DNA from: an uncultured Solirubrobacterales bacterium
GTDB taxonomy: Bacteria > Actinomycetota > Thermoleophilia > Solirubrobacterales > 70-9
Reading direction: 5' to 3'
DNA length: 64,000 nt
Assembly (NCBI GenBank): GCA_903939845.1
Contig: CAJAIJ010000018.1
Location: 124,001-188,000 of the forward strand
In this document: one piece after another, positions 45,635 to 54,395 of the stretch
Layout of the letters: every line of letters starts with the position of its first letter
Position numbering within the stretch: the stretch's first letter is position 1
Notes under the pieces: generated by a model
What the model was told of the DNA's origin: nothing
The model's input: only the letters and a program-made list of their open reading frames with translations
Database searches by the model: none
Program-made: the position numbers and the translations under genes

Positions 45635-45835
45635 ATGAGCTACCGGGGGGATCTTCGGAAGCTCATCAGCAGGTTGGAGATTCAGGGGTGGAGGGTCGAG
45701 AAGAGAAAGAAGCACTGGCTTGCCTTCCCGGCGAATAGAGAGCAGCGTCCGGTTCGGCTCGCGGGCACCCCGAGCAGTGCTGCAACATGGAGAAATCAGC
45801 TGGCCGAACTGAAACGGAAGGGCTATCGTGATTGA
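45635..45835 (+). CDS. HicA-like small protein
   Basis: 66 residues. It matches the HicA mRNA-interferase plan: DLRKLISRLEIQGWRVEKRK, then KKHWLAFP, where the conserved His of GSHxxF sits, and a Val/Arg-Leu strand (RPVRLAGTPSS), then a C-terminal helix (NQLAELKRKGY). It starts at ATG 45635. It overlaps the next gene by eight bases, as toxin-antitoxin partners do. The match is by eye, not by profile. Confidence 0.5.
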   Translation: MSYRGDLRKLISRLEIQGWRVEKRKKHWLAFPANREQRPVRLAGTPSSAATWRNQLAELKRKGYRD

Positions 45836-46127
45836 AATGGAGTATCGCGCCCGAATCGAAGTGCCTGGTCTTCCCGTTGAGGACGAGGCTCGGTGGGGAC
45901 CTCTGGCGGACCGGCTCGAGACCGACTTTGGTCGGTTCGGGCCCGTGCTGTCATGGGAGGGACGGTCGGTGCTGATCGTAATGTCGACCGAGGCCACTGA
46001 TCGGAGCACCGCCGCCCGTGATCTCTTCGATGCTGTTGCCGAATGCCTCAGTTCAGTCGGGCTGTCGGACTCCTATCCGGTATCCGTTGAGGTCGAAGCG
46101 GCTGAAGATCGTTTTGCTCCGGCCTAG
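45828..46127 (+). CDS. Partner of the HicA-like protein (possible antitoxin)
   Basis: 99 residues from GTG 45828, inside the end of the preceding gene. It begins MIEMEYRARIEVPGLP and contains LETDFGRFGPVLSWEGRSVLIVMSTEA. It lacks the HicB degraded RNase H fold and HTH as I know them. Overlaps convergent purF by four bases. Role only inferred from coupling. Confidence 0.5.
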   Translation: MIEMEYRARIEVPGLPVEDEARWGPLADRLETDFGRFGPVLSWEGRSVLIVMSTEATDRSTAARDLFDAVAECLSSVGLSDSYPVSVEVEAAEDRFAPA

Positions 46128-47602
46128 CGGCTGACGGGAAAGACGGCGATCTCTTCGAGGTCGAACTTGTTGTCGGCCTGGTCGGGGTCGTCACCCAGCG
46201 GGTAGTTACCGGTGAAGCAGGCATCGCAGTGGACCGAGGCCGGTGTGCCGATCGCTTCGTACACGCCCTCCATCGAGAGGTATGCCAGAGAGTCGGCCTC
46301 GATCTCCCGGGCGATCTCCTCGACAGTTCGGCCGTGGGCGACCATCTCCTCACGACCGGACATGTCGACCCCGTAGTTGCATCCGTACCGGATCGGCGGC
46401 GCCGAGATCCTCAAGTGCACTTCGGTCGCGCCGGCATCCCTCAGCATCCCGATGATCTGACGGGTCGTGTTCCCGCGGACGATCGAGTCGTCGACCACCA
46501 CGAGCCGCTTGCCGCTGACGATCTCGGGAAGCGGGTTGAACTTCATCCTGAGCCCGTGCTTCCGGAGCTCCTGTCCCGGCTGGATGAAGGTCCTCGCGAC
46601 GTATCGGTTCTTGATCAGGCCATCGTCCTGGGGGATACCCGAGGCGCGGGCGAATCCGCGGGCGGCCGGGGTGCCGGAATCGGGGACCGGGATCACGAGG
46701 TCTGCCTCGACCGGCGACTCCCGCCAAAGGATCTCGCCCATCTGGCCGCGGACTTCCTGGAGCCTCTTGCCCTCGAGGATCGAGTCCGGACGCGAGAAGT
46801 AGATGTGCTCGAAGACGCACTTCGCCTCGCGCTCGGAGGTGAGGACCTGGCGCGACTCGATCCCCTTCTCGCTGAGGGAGATCATCTCGCCGGGGTTCAC
46901 CTCCCTGACCAGCTCGGCGCCGATGATGTCGAAGGCACAGCTCTCGGAGGCGATCACCCAGTTGCCGTCGAGCTTGCCGAGCGAGAGCGGGCGAATGCCG
47001 AGCGGATCGCGGAAGGCGACGATCGCGTGCTTGGTCATCACGACGGTCGAGTAGGCACCCTCGAGCTGGGGCATCACGTTGGCGACGGCGTCCTCGACAT
47101 GACGGCCGTAGTCGGATGAGATCAGGGCGGCCATGATTTCGGAGTCGGTGGTGCCGCGGAAGTCGAGGCCTTTGCGGCGCAGCCGGTTGAACAGGTCGAC
47201 TGCGTTGGTCAGGTTTCCGTTGTGAGCCAGGGCCAGCTCTCGGCCGTCGTCCCTCCAGATCGGCTGGGCATTCTCCCACGAGGCCCCGCCGGTGGTCGAG
47301 TAACGGACGTGGCCGATCGCCATCGCACCCTCCAGGGCCCGGAGCTTCTCCTCATCGAAAACCTGAGAGACGAGACCGCCATCCCTGATCGTGGTGATAT
47401 GTCCGCCTTCGCAGGACGCGATGCCGGCCGATTCCTGACCACGGTGCTGGAGTGCGTAGAGGCCGAAGTAGGTCAGGCGGGAGACGTCGTGACCGGGCGC
47501 GTAGATGCCGAAAACCCCGCACTCGTCACGCGGGCCCTCACGTTCCGGGACCACCGCCTCCTGGAAATCTTCGGCACTCAAGGCCTTCGAACCACCTGTC
47601 AC
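46124..47602 (-). CDS. purF: Amidophosphoribosyltransferase
   Basis: 492 residues. A 27-residue propeptide precedes the catalytic Cys28 (RDECGVFGIY), as in the B. subtilis type with a 4Fe-4S cluster; cluster Cys appear in CVFEHIYFSRPDS, IRYGCNYGVDM and HCDACFTG. PRPP site LVVVDDSIVRGNTTRQI. First committed step of purine synthesis. GTG start 47602. Follows purL by 127 bp. Confidence 0.94.
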   Translation of the reverse strand: MTGGSKALSAEDFQEAVVPEREGPRDECGVFGIYAPGHDVSRLTYFGLYALQHRGQESAGIASCEGGHITTIRDGGLVSQVFDEEKLRALEGAMAIGHVRYSTTGGASWENAQPIWRDDGRELALAHNGNLTNAVDLFNRLRRKGLDFRGTTDSEIMAALISSDYGRHVEDAVANVMPQLEGAYSTVVMTKHAIVAFRDPLGIRPLSLGKLDGNWVIASESCAFDIIGAELVREVNPGEMISLSEKGIESRQVLTSEREAKCVFEHIYFSRPDSILEGKRLQEVRGQMGEILWRESPVEADLVIPVPDSGTPAARGFARASGIPQDDGLIKNRYVARTFIQPGQELRKHGLRMKFNPLPEIVSGKRLVVVDDSIVRGNTTRQIIGMLRDAGATEVHLRISAPPIRYGCNYGVDMSGREEMVAHGRTVEEIAREIEADSLAYLSMEGVYEAIGTPASVHCDACFTGNYPLGDDPDQADNKFDLEEIAVFPVSR

Positions 47603-47729
47603 TTGCTCGGTAACGGGATGACGCAGGCGGTCGGTCCCTCACCCGGACCGGGCCTACCTGACGAGGTTAGCACCCGCCGCCACCGCCGAACCGGAGTGGG
47701 CTGGAGGGCGATCGCACCTTTCCGGGAGG

Positions 47730-49922
47730 TCAGGGCTCGATCAGTCCGGCAAGCGACTCGAAGGCTCTTCCGGCTTCATCCGGCTCGAGCTCGAGCTCGA
47801 GGTCTCCGGCCCGCGCGAAGAGCGAGCTCCCTCCGGCCGATCCGATCATCTCGACCGGCACCCCGTGTCCTCCGAGCGCCTCCAGGGTTTGGGGCGATCC
47901 GGCAAGGAGGAAGCCACCCGGACCCTCCCCGAACAGGGCATCTTCGGCCGCACACTCGGTCCGGGCCATCAGCCCGGTCAGGTCGCAACGGAAGCCGACC
48001 CCGGCAGCCAGTGCCATCTCGGCCAGCGCCGTGAAGATCCCCCCGTCGGAAACGTCGGTGGCGCATTCGATCTCCCCGGCCCCGACCGCCTTTCTGACCA
48101 TGGCGATCGCCTCGGCCACGGACCCGAGATCGACTTCGGGCAGACCGGGACCGAGCTGCCCCCGGAGCTTCTCCAGCTCGGAACCGGCGAGGGAGGGGTC
48201 GAACGGGCCGACCAGGGCGATCGCATCGCCCTCGCCCCATGCCCTGCCACCGGACTTCGCGGGATCGCCGACTTCGCCGACCATGCCGATCACGGGGGTG
48301 GGGTAGATGGGGCCCGAAGGGGTCTCGTTGTAGAGCGAGACGTTGCCGCCGACCACTGGCAGGTCGAGCGCCCTGCAGGCATCCCCGAGCCCCTTGACCG
48401 ACTCGGTCAGCTGCCAGGCGACGGTCGGCTTCTCGGGGTTGCCGAAGTTCAGGCAGTTGGTCACCCCGAGCGGCTCGGCCCCTACGCAGGCCAGGTTGGA
48501 GGCGCACTCGAGAACTACCCCGATCGTCCCCGAGTAGGGGTCGCAGCCGACCCGCCTGCCATTGCCGTCGATCGCTACCGCTATTGCCCGCTGCGACTCC
48601 GGGATCACGAGAACGGATGAATCGCCTTCTCCCGACCTGATTACGGTCCGCGAACCGACCAGAGTGTCGTATTGCTCGAAGGCCCACCGCTTCGAGGCGA
48701 TGGTCGGAGAGCCCAGTAGAGCCAGGGCGGCCTCTTCGGGTCCGGCATCTTCTCCCAGGACGGCATCGTTCGGGTAAATCCACTCGGTCGGTGGCTCCGG
48801 ATCCAGGTCATAGACCGGACAGCCGTCGACCAGATCCTCGACCTCGACCTCCCCGACGGTCTCGCCACCGTCGAGGATCCGGAAGGTCCCCGAATCGGTC
48901 ACCTCGCCGATTACGGCCGATCCGGTCTGCCACTTCTCGCACACCGCGAGCACAGCGTCGACCCTCGCCGGTTCGACCACTCCCAGCATCCGCTCCTGAG
49001 ATTCCGAAACCATGATTTCGAATGGCTCCATGTCCGCCTCCCGCAGCGGCACCAGGGAGACGTCGATATCGATTCCGGTGCCGCCTGCCGACGCCATCTC
49101 GCCTGCCGAGGAAGTCAGGCCTGCGGCGCCGAGGTCCTGAAGGGAGACGAGCAGCCCCTCACGGAGGAGTTCCTGACAGCACTCGAGCAGCTTCGACTCT
49201 TCGAACGGGTCGCCGATCTGGACCGTCGGCCTCTTGTCGGAGTCGCCTTCGTCCAGTTCGGCCGAAGCCAGGACCGAGGCTCCGCCGATTCCGTCGCGAC
49301 CGGTCAGCGCCCCCATCAGAACGACCTTGTTGCCGATGCCCTTCGCCGCCGCCCGGACCATTTCGTCGGTTCGGGCGATGCCGACACACATCGCGTTGAC
49401 CAGCGGGTTCGACTCGTATGGCGCCGCGAACTCGATCTCGCCTCCGACCGTGGGAATGCCCATCGAGTTCCCGTAATGGCCGACGCCCCGGACGACCCCG
49501 TCGACCAGGTAGCGAGTCCGTTCCGTGTTCGGTTCACCGAACCGGAGCGAGTCGAGCATCGCGATCGGACGGGCCCCGAGCGCGATCACGTCCCTGAGGA
49601 TGCCCCCGACCCCGGTCGCCGCACCCTGAAAGGGCTCGACGGCACTCGGGTGGTTGTGGGACTCGACCTTGAAGGCGATCGAGTGGCCGTTTCCGATGTC
49701 GACCGCGCCGGCGTTCTCGCCCGGCCCCATCACGACCCGTGGTCCCTCGGTCGGCAGCGTGGCCAGCAGCTTCTTCGAGTGCTTGTAGGCGCAGTGTTCG
49801 GACCACAACAGGGAGAACATCGCCAGCTCGACGTCGTTGGGCTGGCGGCCCATCTTCTCGCAGATCAGGTCGAATTCGGCATCGGTCAGCCCGAGCTCTC
49901 GGTGCTTGGCCTGCTCAGCCAC
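47730..49922 (-). CDS. purL: Phosphoribosylformylglycinamidine synthase subunit PurL
   Basis: 730 residues, the small type that works with PurS and PurQ. WSEHCAYKHSKKLLATL near the start, HNHPSAVEPFQGAATGVGGILRD, then the second ATP domain (NCLNFGNPEKP, VGGNVSLYNE). GTG start at 49922 overlaps the purQ end. Confidence 0.95.
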   Translation of the reverse strand: MAEQAKHRELGLTDAEFDLICEKMGRQPNDVELAMFSLLWSEHCAYKHSKKLLATLPTEGPRVVMGPGENAGAVDIGNGHSIAFKVESHNHPSAVEPFQGAATGVGGILRDVIALGARPIAMLDSLRFGEPNTERTRYLVDGVVRGVGHYGNSMGIPTVGGEIEFAAPYESNPLVNAMCVGIARTDEMVRAAAKGIGNKVVLMGALTGRDGIGGASVLASAELDEGDSDKRPTVQIGDPFEESKLLECCQELLREGLLVSLQDLGAAGLTSSAGEMASAGGTGIDIDVSLVPLREADMEPFEIMVSESQERMLGVVEPARVDAVLAVCEKWQTGSAVIGEVTDSGTFRILDGGETVGEVEVEDLVDGCPVYDLDPEPPTEWIYPNDAVLGEDAGPEEAALALLGSPTIASKRWAFEQYDTLVGSRTVIRSGEGDSSVLVIPESQRAIAVAIDGNGRRVGCDPYSGTIGVVLECASNLACVGAEPLGVTNCLNFGNPEKPTVAWQLTESVKGLGDACRALDLPVVGGNVSLYNETPSGPIYPTPVIGMVGEVGDPAKSGGRAWGEGDAIALVGPFDPSLAGSELEKLRGQLGPGLPEVDLGSVAEAIAMVRKAVGAGEIECATDVSDGGIFTALAEMALAAGVGFRCDLTGLMARTECAAEDALFGEGPGGFLLAGSPQTLEALGGHGVPVEMIGSAGGSSLFARAGDLELELEPDEAGRAFESLAGLIEP

Positions 49923-50583
49923 TTGCAGCCTCCATCGGGCTCCGGAACAGCCTCAGCCCATCGGTAGAGCCGGTCAGGGCATCCACGGCGTGCTCGGGGT
50001 GGGGCATCAGGCCGAGCACGTTGCCTTCACGGTTCACTACCCCGGCGATATCGCCGAGCGATCCGTTCGGGTTCTGCCCCGGCGCGTACCGGAAGGCGAC
50101 CTGCCCGTTTTCCTCGATCTCGGCCAGAAGGTCGGGCGGTGCGAAATACCGGCCGCTCTGGTGCTTGAACGGGATCGAGAGGGTCTCGCCCGGGGTCAGA
50201 CCCCTTGTCCAGATCGAATCGGCCTCGCCGACCACCAGATCGCCCTGCCTGCAGATGAACCGGGTCGATTCGTTGGTCAGGAGCGCCCCCGGGAGCAGGC
50301 CGGACTCGCACAGCACCTGGAACCCGTTGCAGATCCCGAGCACGGGGCCGCCCTCGGCGGCGAAACTCGCCACCGCCTCCATCGCCGGCGAGAACCGCGC
50401 GATCGCCCCTGCCCTCAGGTAGTCGCCGTAGGAGAACCCACCCGGAACGACTATCCCGTCGAGGCCCGAGAGGTCGGTGTCGCCGTGCCATACGAGCCGT
50501 GCATCCTCGCCGGCAAGCTGACAGGCATTGAGGGCATCGCGCTCGTCGCATGAGCCCGGGAACTGGAGGACGCCCCAGATCAT
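49915..50583 (-). CDS. purQ: Phosphoribosylformylglycinamidine synthase subunit PurQ
   Basis: 222 residues from ATG 50583, which overlaps the purS stop (TGATG). Class I glutamine amidotransferase: nucleophile Cys in GPVLGICNGFQVLCE, His and Glu in LMPHPEHAV. It supplies ammonia to PurL. The upstream open frame is a shadow. Confidence 0.95.
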   Translation of the reverse strand: MIWGVLQFPGSCDERDALNACQLAGEDARLVWHGDTDLSGLDGIVVPGGFSYGDYLRAGAIARFSPAMEAVASFAAEGGPVLGICNGFQVLCESGLLPGALLTNESTRFICRQGDLVVGEADSIWTRGLTPGETLSIPFKHQSGRYFAPPDLLAEIEENGQVAFRYAPGQNPNGSLGDIAGVVNREGNVLGLMPHPEHAVDALTGSTDGLRLFRSPMEAASG

Positions 50584-50819
50584 CAGGAGTCGATGATCTC
50601 GATCTCGTAATCCTCGATCAGCGGGTTCGCCAGAAGCTTTTCGCAGAGCTCCTCGATCCTCCCCTGATCCTGTGCGACCAGCTCGACGATCCTCCCGACC
50701 CTGACCTGGTCGACCCCTTCGAACCCCAGGGCCGGAAGCGCCTGCTCGACTGCCTTGCCCTGGGCATCGAGGATGCCCTCCTTGGGCCTGATCAGAACCC
50801 TTACTTCGACACCGCTCAT
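50583..50819 (-). CDS. purS: Phosphoribosylformylglycinamidine synthase subunit PurS
   Basis: 78 residues from ATG 50819 (coupled to purC, ATGA). VEVRVLIRPKEGILDAQGKAVEQAL and VDQVRVGRIVELV match PurS, the small subunit that holds PurL and PurQ together. Confidence 0.93.
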   Translation of the reverse strand: MSGVEVRVLIRPKEGILDAQGKAVEQALPALGFEGVDQVRVGRIVELVAQDQGRIEELCEKLLANPLIEDYEIEIIDS

Positions 50820-51676
50820 CTGTCCAGTTCCTCCCCGGTGATTCGTTCGTAGGCCTCGAGGTAGCGGTCGCGCGTCTGGGCGACCACCTCCTCCGGAAGT
50901 TCGGGTGCCGGTGGCGAGTGGTCCCACCCGGCCGCGTCGGCCCAGTCGCGCACGAACTGCTTGTCGAACGACGGCTGGGAGTGACCCGGCTCGTAGAGGT
51001 CGGCCGGCCAGTAGCGGGAGGAGTCCGGCGTGAGTACCTCGTCGCCAAGTATCACCTCGGCTCCGGGGTGCCTGCCGAACTCGAACTTGGTGTCGGCGAG
51101 GATGATCCCCTTTTCGGCAGCGTGTCTTGCGCCGAACTCGTAGAGCTCGATCGAGATTCGCATCAACTCTTCCATCAGGGCGCGGTCGCCGACGATCTCT
51201 GCGGCCCGGTCGAAATCGACGTTCTCGTCGTGGTCGCCGAACTCGGCCTTGGTCGCCGGGGTGAAGATCGGCCTCGGCAGCCGTTCGGACTCCTTCAGTC
51301 CCTCCGGCAGGCCCACCCCGCAGACGGCTCCCGTCTCGCAGTACTCACGCCAGCCCGAGCCCGACAGGTAACCCCTGACCACGCACTCGACCGGATACAT
51401 CTCGAGTCTCCTGACCAGCATCGCCCTGCCCCTGACTTCGTCGGGCACGTCCTCGATCGAGATCATGTGGTTGGGCACGATCGAGGAGGTCCTGTCGAAC
51501 CAGAAGGCCGACATGCCCGTCAGGACCCGCCCCTTGTCGGGAATCGCGTTCGGCATGATCACGTCGTAGATCGAGATCCGGTCCGAGGCGACCATCAACA
51601 GGTCATCGCCCGTCTCGTAGACCTCCCGGACCTTGCCCGAGGCGACGAGATCGAGGTTTTCCAGGGACCGTGCCAT
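50816..51676 (-). CDS. purC: SAICAR synthetase
   Basis: 286 residues from ATG 51676 (MARSLENLD). VASGKVREVYETGDDLLMVASDRISIYD, PNHMISIEDV, CVVRGYLSGSGWREY, LADTKFEFG and LGDEVLTPDSSRYW are conserved. It joins aspartate to CAIR. First gene of purC-S-Q-L-F. Confidence 0.94.
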   Translation of the reverse strand: MARSLENLDLVASGKVREVYETGDDLLMVASDRISIYDVIMPNAIPDKGRVLTGMSAFWFDRTSSIVPNHMISIEDVPDEVRGRAMLVRRLEMYPVECVVRGYLSGSGWREYCETGAVCGVGLPEGLKESERLPRPIFTPATKAEFGDHDENVDFDRAAEIVGDRALMEELMRISIELYEFGARHAAEKGIILADTKFEFGRHPGAEVILGDEVLTPDSSRYWPADLYEPGHSQPSFDKQFVRDWADAAGWDHSPPAPELPEEVVAQTRDRYLEAYERITGEELDR

Positions 51677-51770
51677 GACCGGGTCGATGCTATCCGTTGA
51701 TCCCGGATGCGATCGCCTCGGCGCGGCTCGAAAACCGCCAGCCGACCTCACTGGCTCTATGCTGCCCTCC

Positions 51771-52742
51771 ATGACCGCCCTGAGTTTCAAAGGAGTCCGC
51801 CGGACCATCTTCTTTGCTGCGTTAGCGGCAGGCTTCCTCGGCCCAGTTGGCGTGTCGGCAACGCAGGCCTCGACGGCGATCCCCAAATGTCGAGGCAAGG
51901 TCTCGGTCTCCACCTACCAGACCAATGCCGGAACCTTCCTCGAGTCGATCCTCGTCGGCGGCAAGGGCAAGGTCTATGTATCGCTGCAGCCCGAAGGAGA
52001 AGACCGGGACAGGGTGCTCCTCGTTCGCTACCTCCGGCCGAACAGTGAACCCGAGATCATCGCCGAGTCCTTCGAGGGTGGACCCGGCGGCCTGGCCTGG
52101 TCGGGAGGAAAGATCCTCTGGGGCAGCATCCGTGGAGGAGTGGGAGGAGACGAGGACCCCCGCTCGACCATCTATCTGGTCGACCCGGCGACCGGTTCGA
52201 TCTCGACCTTTGCCACCGGTCTGGGACAGGCCAACGGGGTGGCCAGGGCCAAGGACGGCACCGTTTACGCGTCCAACAACGTCGGTCGGTTCCTCGACAG
52301 GATCTCGCCCTCGGGGGTCACCGATCACACCTGGGGCACCGTCGAGAGTGCCAACGGCCTGGTCGTGAGCAGGGACCAGAAATACCTGTTCACTGCCCAG
52401 ACGGTGGTGGACCCGGGCTCGATCGCCCGGATAGACCGGTCCGATCCGTCGAAGGTGGTCGAGTGGTGGTCGGCCGACGGGCTCGTCCCGCCGCCCTACC
52501 TCGACGGAATCACGAGAGACGATCGGGGCAATCTCTTCGTGACCTCATTCGTGAGGAGCGAGGTGTACAAGATCGATTCGAAGCGGCGGGCCTGCCTGCT
52601 CGCCTCGGACATCCCGGCTCCGACCTCCCTCAACTTCGCCTACGGACGGGGCGGCCTGCGAAGCGGAAAGCTCTACATCAGCTCCTATGGCGGTCCGATA
52701 ACTTCGATCTCGGGTGCGCAGGAAGCAACCGTTCCGGGCTGA
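51771..52742 (+). CDS. Secreted beta-propeller protein, SMP-30/NHL-like
   Basis: 323 residues from ATG 51771; ATG 51759 is the alternative. A signal peptide is visible (IFFAALAAGFLGPVGVSATQA). The mature part has propeller-type repeats: KVYVSLQPEGE, TIYLVDPATGSISTFATGLGQANGVARAKDGTVYASNN, YLDGITRDDRGNLFVTSFVRSEVYKID. Similar proteins hydrolyse lactones or bind; none shown. It lies between two purine blocks on the opposite strand, with no clear link. Confidence 0.75.
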   Translation: MTALSFKGVRRTIFFAALAAGFLGPVGVSATQASTAIPKCRGKVSVSTYQTNAGTFLESILVGGKGKVYVSLQPEGEDRDRVLLVRYLRPNSEPEIIAESFEGGPGGLAWSGGKILWGSIRGGVGGDEDPRSTIYLVDPATGSISTFATGLGQANGVARAKDGTVYASNNVGRFLDRISPSGVTDHTWGTVESANGLVVSRDQKYLFTAQTVVDPGSIARIDRSDPSKVVEWWSADGLVPPPYLDGITRDDRGNLFVTSFVRSEVYKIDSKRRACLLASDIPAPTSLNFAYGRGGLRSGKLYISSYGGPITSISGAQEATVPG

Positions 52743-52754
52743 TTCCCGGGAGGC

Positions 52755-53042
52755 TCAGTCGGCCGGAGCCGGGTTCCCCTGCGCCCATCGCTTGATCGCT
52801 CCCGACCCCGAGATCACCTGTCCGTTGTCGAGGACCAGGATCGGAACTGTGCGGGTGCCGCTCAGCCGTTCGACCTCCTCGCGATCCTTCGCCCGGCTCG
52901 ACCAGGTCCACGGCATCAGCCGGTAGCCCTTCACCGTCTTGATCTCGAACTCGTAGCCGGCGCCCTTCAGGGCCTTGCCCGCGATGCCGCAGGGATGGAC
53001 CGACGGGGTGCCGAGCTTCTGGCCGCAGGTGTAGAGGACCAT
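52755..53042 (-). CDS. GST N-terminal/thioredoxin-fold protein
   Basis: 95 residues, one thioredoxin-like domain (MVLYTCGQKLGTP, HPCGIAGKALKGAGYEF, TRTVPILVLDNGQVISGSGAI). cis-Pro in TVP. It has Cys6 and Cys18, not CxxC. The GST C-terminal helical domain is absent. Its ATG overlaps the purB stop (TGATG), so it is co-translated with purB. Confidence 0.75.
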   Translation of the reverse strand: MVLYTCGQKLGTPSVHPCGIAGKALKGAGYEFEIKTVKGYRLMPWTWSSRAKDREEVERLSGTRTVPILVLDNGQVISGSGAIKRWAQGNPAPAD

Positions 53043-54328
53043 CAGGTCCGGAGTGCCTCGAGCCGCTCGAACACTTCCGGAATGTGGGCCAGATAGGCGT
53101 CGTAGTCGAACACGGCGTCGAGGTCGAGATCGGGAGCTCCCGCCCCGATCAGTTCGCGGAAATGGGTCCCGGTGTCGAATGCCTCCTGAGCTGCGGACTG
53201 GACCACGCGGTAGGCCTCGTCGCGCGACATCCCGGACTCGACCAGGGCCGTAAGTGCCCGCTGGCTGAACAGTGCCCCGTGGGTCGCCTCCAGGTTGGAT
53301 CGGAGCCGGTCCTCGTGGACGACCAGGCCAGAGGCCAGCGAGGTGGCAAGCGACTGCATGTAGTCGAGGGTGATCGTGGCGTCCGGAAGGATGACCCGCT
53401 CGGCGCCGGAGTGGGAGATGTCCCGCTCGTGCCAGAGGGCGACGTTCTCGAGTCCGGTCTGGGCATAGCCGCGGAGCAGTCGGGCGAGGCCGGTCAGGCG
53501 CTCGCTCCGGATCGGATTGCGTTTGTGCGGCATCGCCGACGAGCCCTTTTGGGCACCGGTCGCGAATGGCTCCTCGGCCTCCCGGACCTCGGTCCTCTGC
53601 AGGTGGCGAATCTCGGTCGCGAAACGCTCGATCCCGGCGCCGGCCAGTGCGATCGCCGAGAGCAGGTTTGCGTGCCTGTCTCTGGGAACGACCTGTGTCG
53701 CGATCTCCTCCCGGTCGAGACCGAGAGAGTCCATCACCCTGGCTTCGACCGACGGCGGAGTCGAGGCATAGGTCCCGACCGCGCCGGAGAGCTTGCCGAC
53801 CCGGCAGGCGTCGACGGCTTCCCGGAGTCGTTCGAGGTTCCGGTCGGCCTCGAAGGCGAAGCCGGCCAGCCTCAGTCCAAAAGTCGTCGGCTCGGCGTGG
53901 ACCCCGTGGGTCCGCCCGACGCAGAGCGTGTCCCTGAATTCGAAGGCCCGTTCGACCAGAGCATTTCGATATGCGAGGGCCCCCTCGACCAGGATTTCAC
54001 CGGCCGCACCGAGCTGGACGGCCAGGGCCGTGTCGAGCACGTCCGAAGAGGTCAGTCCGTAATGGATCCACCTGCCTTCATCACCGATCGAGGCGGCAAC
54101 CACGTCGATGAACGCGGCGACGTCATGGTCGGTGACCTTCTCACGCTCGTCGACCGCCTCGACCGTGAAGGCCGCCGTCTCCCGACACCTCTTCGCGTCT
54201 TCGGCCGGAACGATGCCCTCGGCTACCCATGCCTCCGTGGCTGCCAGCTCGACCGCAAGCCAGGAGTCGAACTTCGCCTGGGGGGTCCAGATCGCCCCCA
54301 TCACGGGGCGGGTGTAGCGCCCGATCAA
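53042..54328 (-). CDS. purB: Adenylosuccinate lyase
   Basis: 428 residues from TTG 54328, chosen since GGGAG is seven bases upstream and the protein then starts MIGRYTRPVMGAIW as PurB does. Signature KGSSAMPHKRNPIRSE, catalytic region GRTHGVHAEPTTFG, IHYGLTSSDVLDTA. It acts at two steps of purine synthesis. Follows purD by 67 bp. Confidence 0.94.
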   Translation of the reverse strand: MIGRYTRPVMGAIWTPQAKFDSWLAVELAATEAWVAEGIVPAEDAKRCRETAAFTVEAVDEREKVTDHDVAAFIDVVAASIGDEGRWIHYGLTSSDVLDTALAVQLGAAGEILVEGALAYRNALVERAFEFRDTLCVGRTHGVHAEPTTFGLRLAGFAFEADRNLERLREAVDACRVGKLSGAVGTYASTPPSVEARVMDSLGLDREEIATQVVPRDRHANLLSAIALAGAGIERFATEIRHLQRTEVREAEEPFATGAQKGSSAMPHKRNPIRSERLTGLARLLRGYAQTGLENVALWHERDISHSGAERVILPDATITLDYMQSLATSLASGLVVHEDRLRSNLEATHGALFSQRALTALVESGMSRDEAYRVVQSAAQEAFDTGTHFRELIGAGAPDLDLDAVFDYDAYLAHIPEVFERLEALRT

Positions 54329-54395
54329 GGAAGGACTCCCGGCATCGTGATCGTCTTTTCGGTGTTCGCTTCGTTCATTCCGCTGTACATCCCGG

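Noticed and set aside
47603-47729. Purine-sensing element between purL and purF
   Set aside because: Only a weak GGTCC/GGACC hairpin is present, with no guanine or PRPP riboswitch core.
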